The notes beneath the pieces were generated by a model. That model did not search any database, was not told the DNA's origin, and saw only the letters and a program-made list of their open reading frames with translations. From assembly GCA_902492205.1 (NCBI GenBank), contig CABUKU010000004.1:62001-126000 (forward strand): DNA of 64,000 bases. The letters run 5' to 3'. This DNA comes from an uncultured Bacteroides sp. GTDB lineage: Bacteria > Bacteroidota > Bacteroidia > Bacteroidales > Bacteroidaceae. The position numbers and the translations under genes were made by a program. Each line of letters starts with the position of its first letter. The stretch's first letter is position 1. Of the stretch, positions 63,045 through 64,000 are shown in pieces.

Positions 63045-64000
63045 TTATTTTTTATATTTGAGTTGATAATAAGCTGCGAGGAAACGTAAACCGAATGAGG
63101 TTCCTACGTCTCTGTGAGTTAACCATATCTTACCTTTCTTTGAACGGCAACGTGTGTTGACAACAGCACCTCGAAGATTCGGATCAGGATGATTGATAGA
63201 ATATCTGTTTTTTAAAATCCATTGTATGCTTCTTTCATATGCAGGAATAAATTCTGTGTAACCATAATCGGCAAGACGTATCCATAAGATACCGGCAAAT
63301 GCAACAGCCGATCCGCAAACAGAACCTTTATCGGATTCTTTCCCATCTGTATAATTCACGTAAAAAATAGTTCCGTCTTTTTTCTGGGCTTTAGCGTAAG
63401 TACGTGCAGTTTTAGCAGCCGCTTCAAGATATTTTTTATCTTTAGTTAGCTCATAGGCTTCCAGTAATGATTCTGCATACCATAAATTGAAACGGGGATG
63501 AAACGAGGATACATTGATGTCATTAGGCATATAACGCATCCATATTCCGTCTTTGTCTTGTTTCTCAATCAGGGAATTGCATAGTAAAATATGCGCATCT
63601 TTAAATTTGGAATCTTTTGAAAATTCATAGGCATCTTTGAAAGGAGAACCTTCTGTGTTGGGACGGGATACATCTTCCAATACCTGATTTTTCTTGTCTT
63701 TATAGAACGGGCTGTTTTCTTTCAATACTTCTCCGGTTTTTAAGTCTGCAAGATCATAGCAAACTCCTTTTTCAGGATAGTACATATTTTCCAACAACCA
63801 TTTGGCTGACGAAGTTGCTACTTTAGCATATTTCATGTCACCGGTAACACGGCTGAGTTCGAATATACCTGGTGTTCCGTCGGTCGTCGTTGCAAATACA
63901 ATCTGGTCATTCCCGATAACATCCCCATGAGTGGCAGCTACCATGCCTTTGAAACGTGGATTATTTTTTATTTCAAGGCTTATCCACCAATCACCTGCTT
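63045..64000 (-). CDS. Alpha/alpha-barrel carbohydrate-active protein, cut by the window edge
   Basis: The frame stays open to the last base (AGDWWISLEIKNNPRF precedes the first visible Met at 63944), so 318 codons of the C-terminal part are present and the N-terminus is outside. The visible part is helical hairpins such as FNLWYAESLLEAYELTKDKKY and AFAGILWIRLADYGYTEF. It looks like the alpha/alpha barrels of uronyl hydrolases and related enzymes, but I cannot see decisive GH88 or GH105 motifs. It is upstream of nagB and in the same operon. Confidence 0.55.
   Translation of the reverse strand, partial: AGDWWISLEIKNNPRFKGMVAATHGDVIGNDQIVFATTTDGTPGIFELSRVTGDMKYAKVATSSAKWLLENMYYPEKGVCYDLADLKTGEVLKENSPFYKDKKNQVLEDVSRPNTEGSPFKDAYEFSKDSKFKDAHILLCNSLIEKQDKDGIWMRYMPNDINVSSFHPRFNLWYAESLLEAYELTKDKKYLEAAAKTARTYAKAQKKDGTIFYVNYTDGKESDKGSVCGSAVAFAGILWIRLADYGYTEFIPAYERSIQWILKNRYSINHPDPNLRGAVVNTRCRSKKGKIWLTHRDVGTSFGLRFLAAYYQLKYKK

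Overview
The window comes from a gut-type Bacteroidetes genome, most likely Bacteroides or a close relative. Evidence is the SusC/SusD pair, the carboxypeptidase-regulatory domains on the TonB receptors, the Bacteroidetes histone-like protein, repeated promoter elements of the form TAnnTTTG, and start codons without Shine-Dalgarno sequences. No phage, insertion sequence or CRISPR array is visible.

Layout. (1) 1-26.8 kb is dominated by cobamide (vitamin B12) uptake and late synthesis. A cobalamin riboswitch at about 3.52-3.73 kb precedes a leftward operon of a BtuB-like receptor, a BtuF-like lipoprotein and a gene cut by the window edge. Around it lie cbiA/cobB, a second TonB receptor, a PduO-type adenosyltransferase, the operon cobQ-cobD-cbiB, cobC (sharing an operon with GH29 and GH3 glycosidases), and cobU-cobT-cobS. 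No corrin-ring building genes are present, so the set fits salvage plus amidation, adenosylation and nucleotide-loop assembly. A methyltransferase, ilvA, a histone-like gene and two unknown genes are interspersed. (2) 23.3-26.8 kb is an OpuB/OpuC-type osmoprotectant importer in an operon with an outer-membrane barrel protein. (3) 27.9-35.3 kb is a SusC-SusD-double-thioredoxin operon. (4) 35.9-46.7 kb holds a serine hydrolase, a small GNAT protein, the divergent pair dps/oxyR with a recognisable OxyR site between them, an exported nitroreductase, a GH5 lipoprotein, pirin, a DMT exporter, pyruvate formate-lyase with its activase, and tRNA-Ser(UGA). (5) 47.2-64.0 kb is one leftward operon of at least eight genes for an uronic-acid and hexosamine polysaccharide: GH20, a PL6-like/GH105 fusion, an alpha/alpha-toroid protein, an ExuT-like permease, a heparinase-like/GH105 fusion, a TonB receptor without a SusD partner, a NagB-like deaminase and a truncated alpha/alpha-barrel gene.

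The most unusual signal is non-coding. Several intergenic regions (about 14.26-14.45, 35.78-35.87, 41.66-41.75 and 46.88-47.02 kb) carry arrays of short palindromes spaced 22 bp apart (exactly 22 in the last three). At 35.8 and 46.9 kb four palindromes sit symmetrically inside a larger palindrome. The palindrome sequence differs between loci while the 22-bp geometry is kept. I do not recognise this as a named repeat family. Two further structures stand out: a 679-bp element with 106-bp inverted arms that overlaps the cbiB stop codon, and an in-frame palindromic insertion in the interdomain linker of cbiA/cobB.
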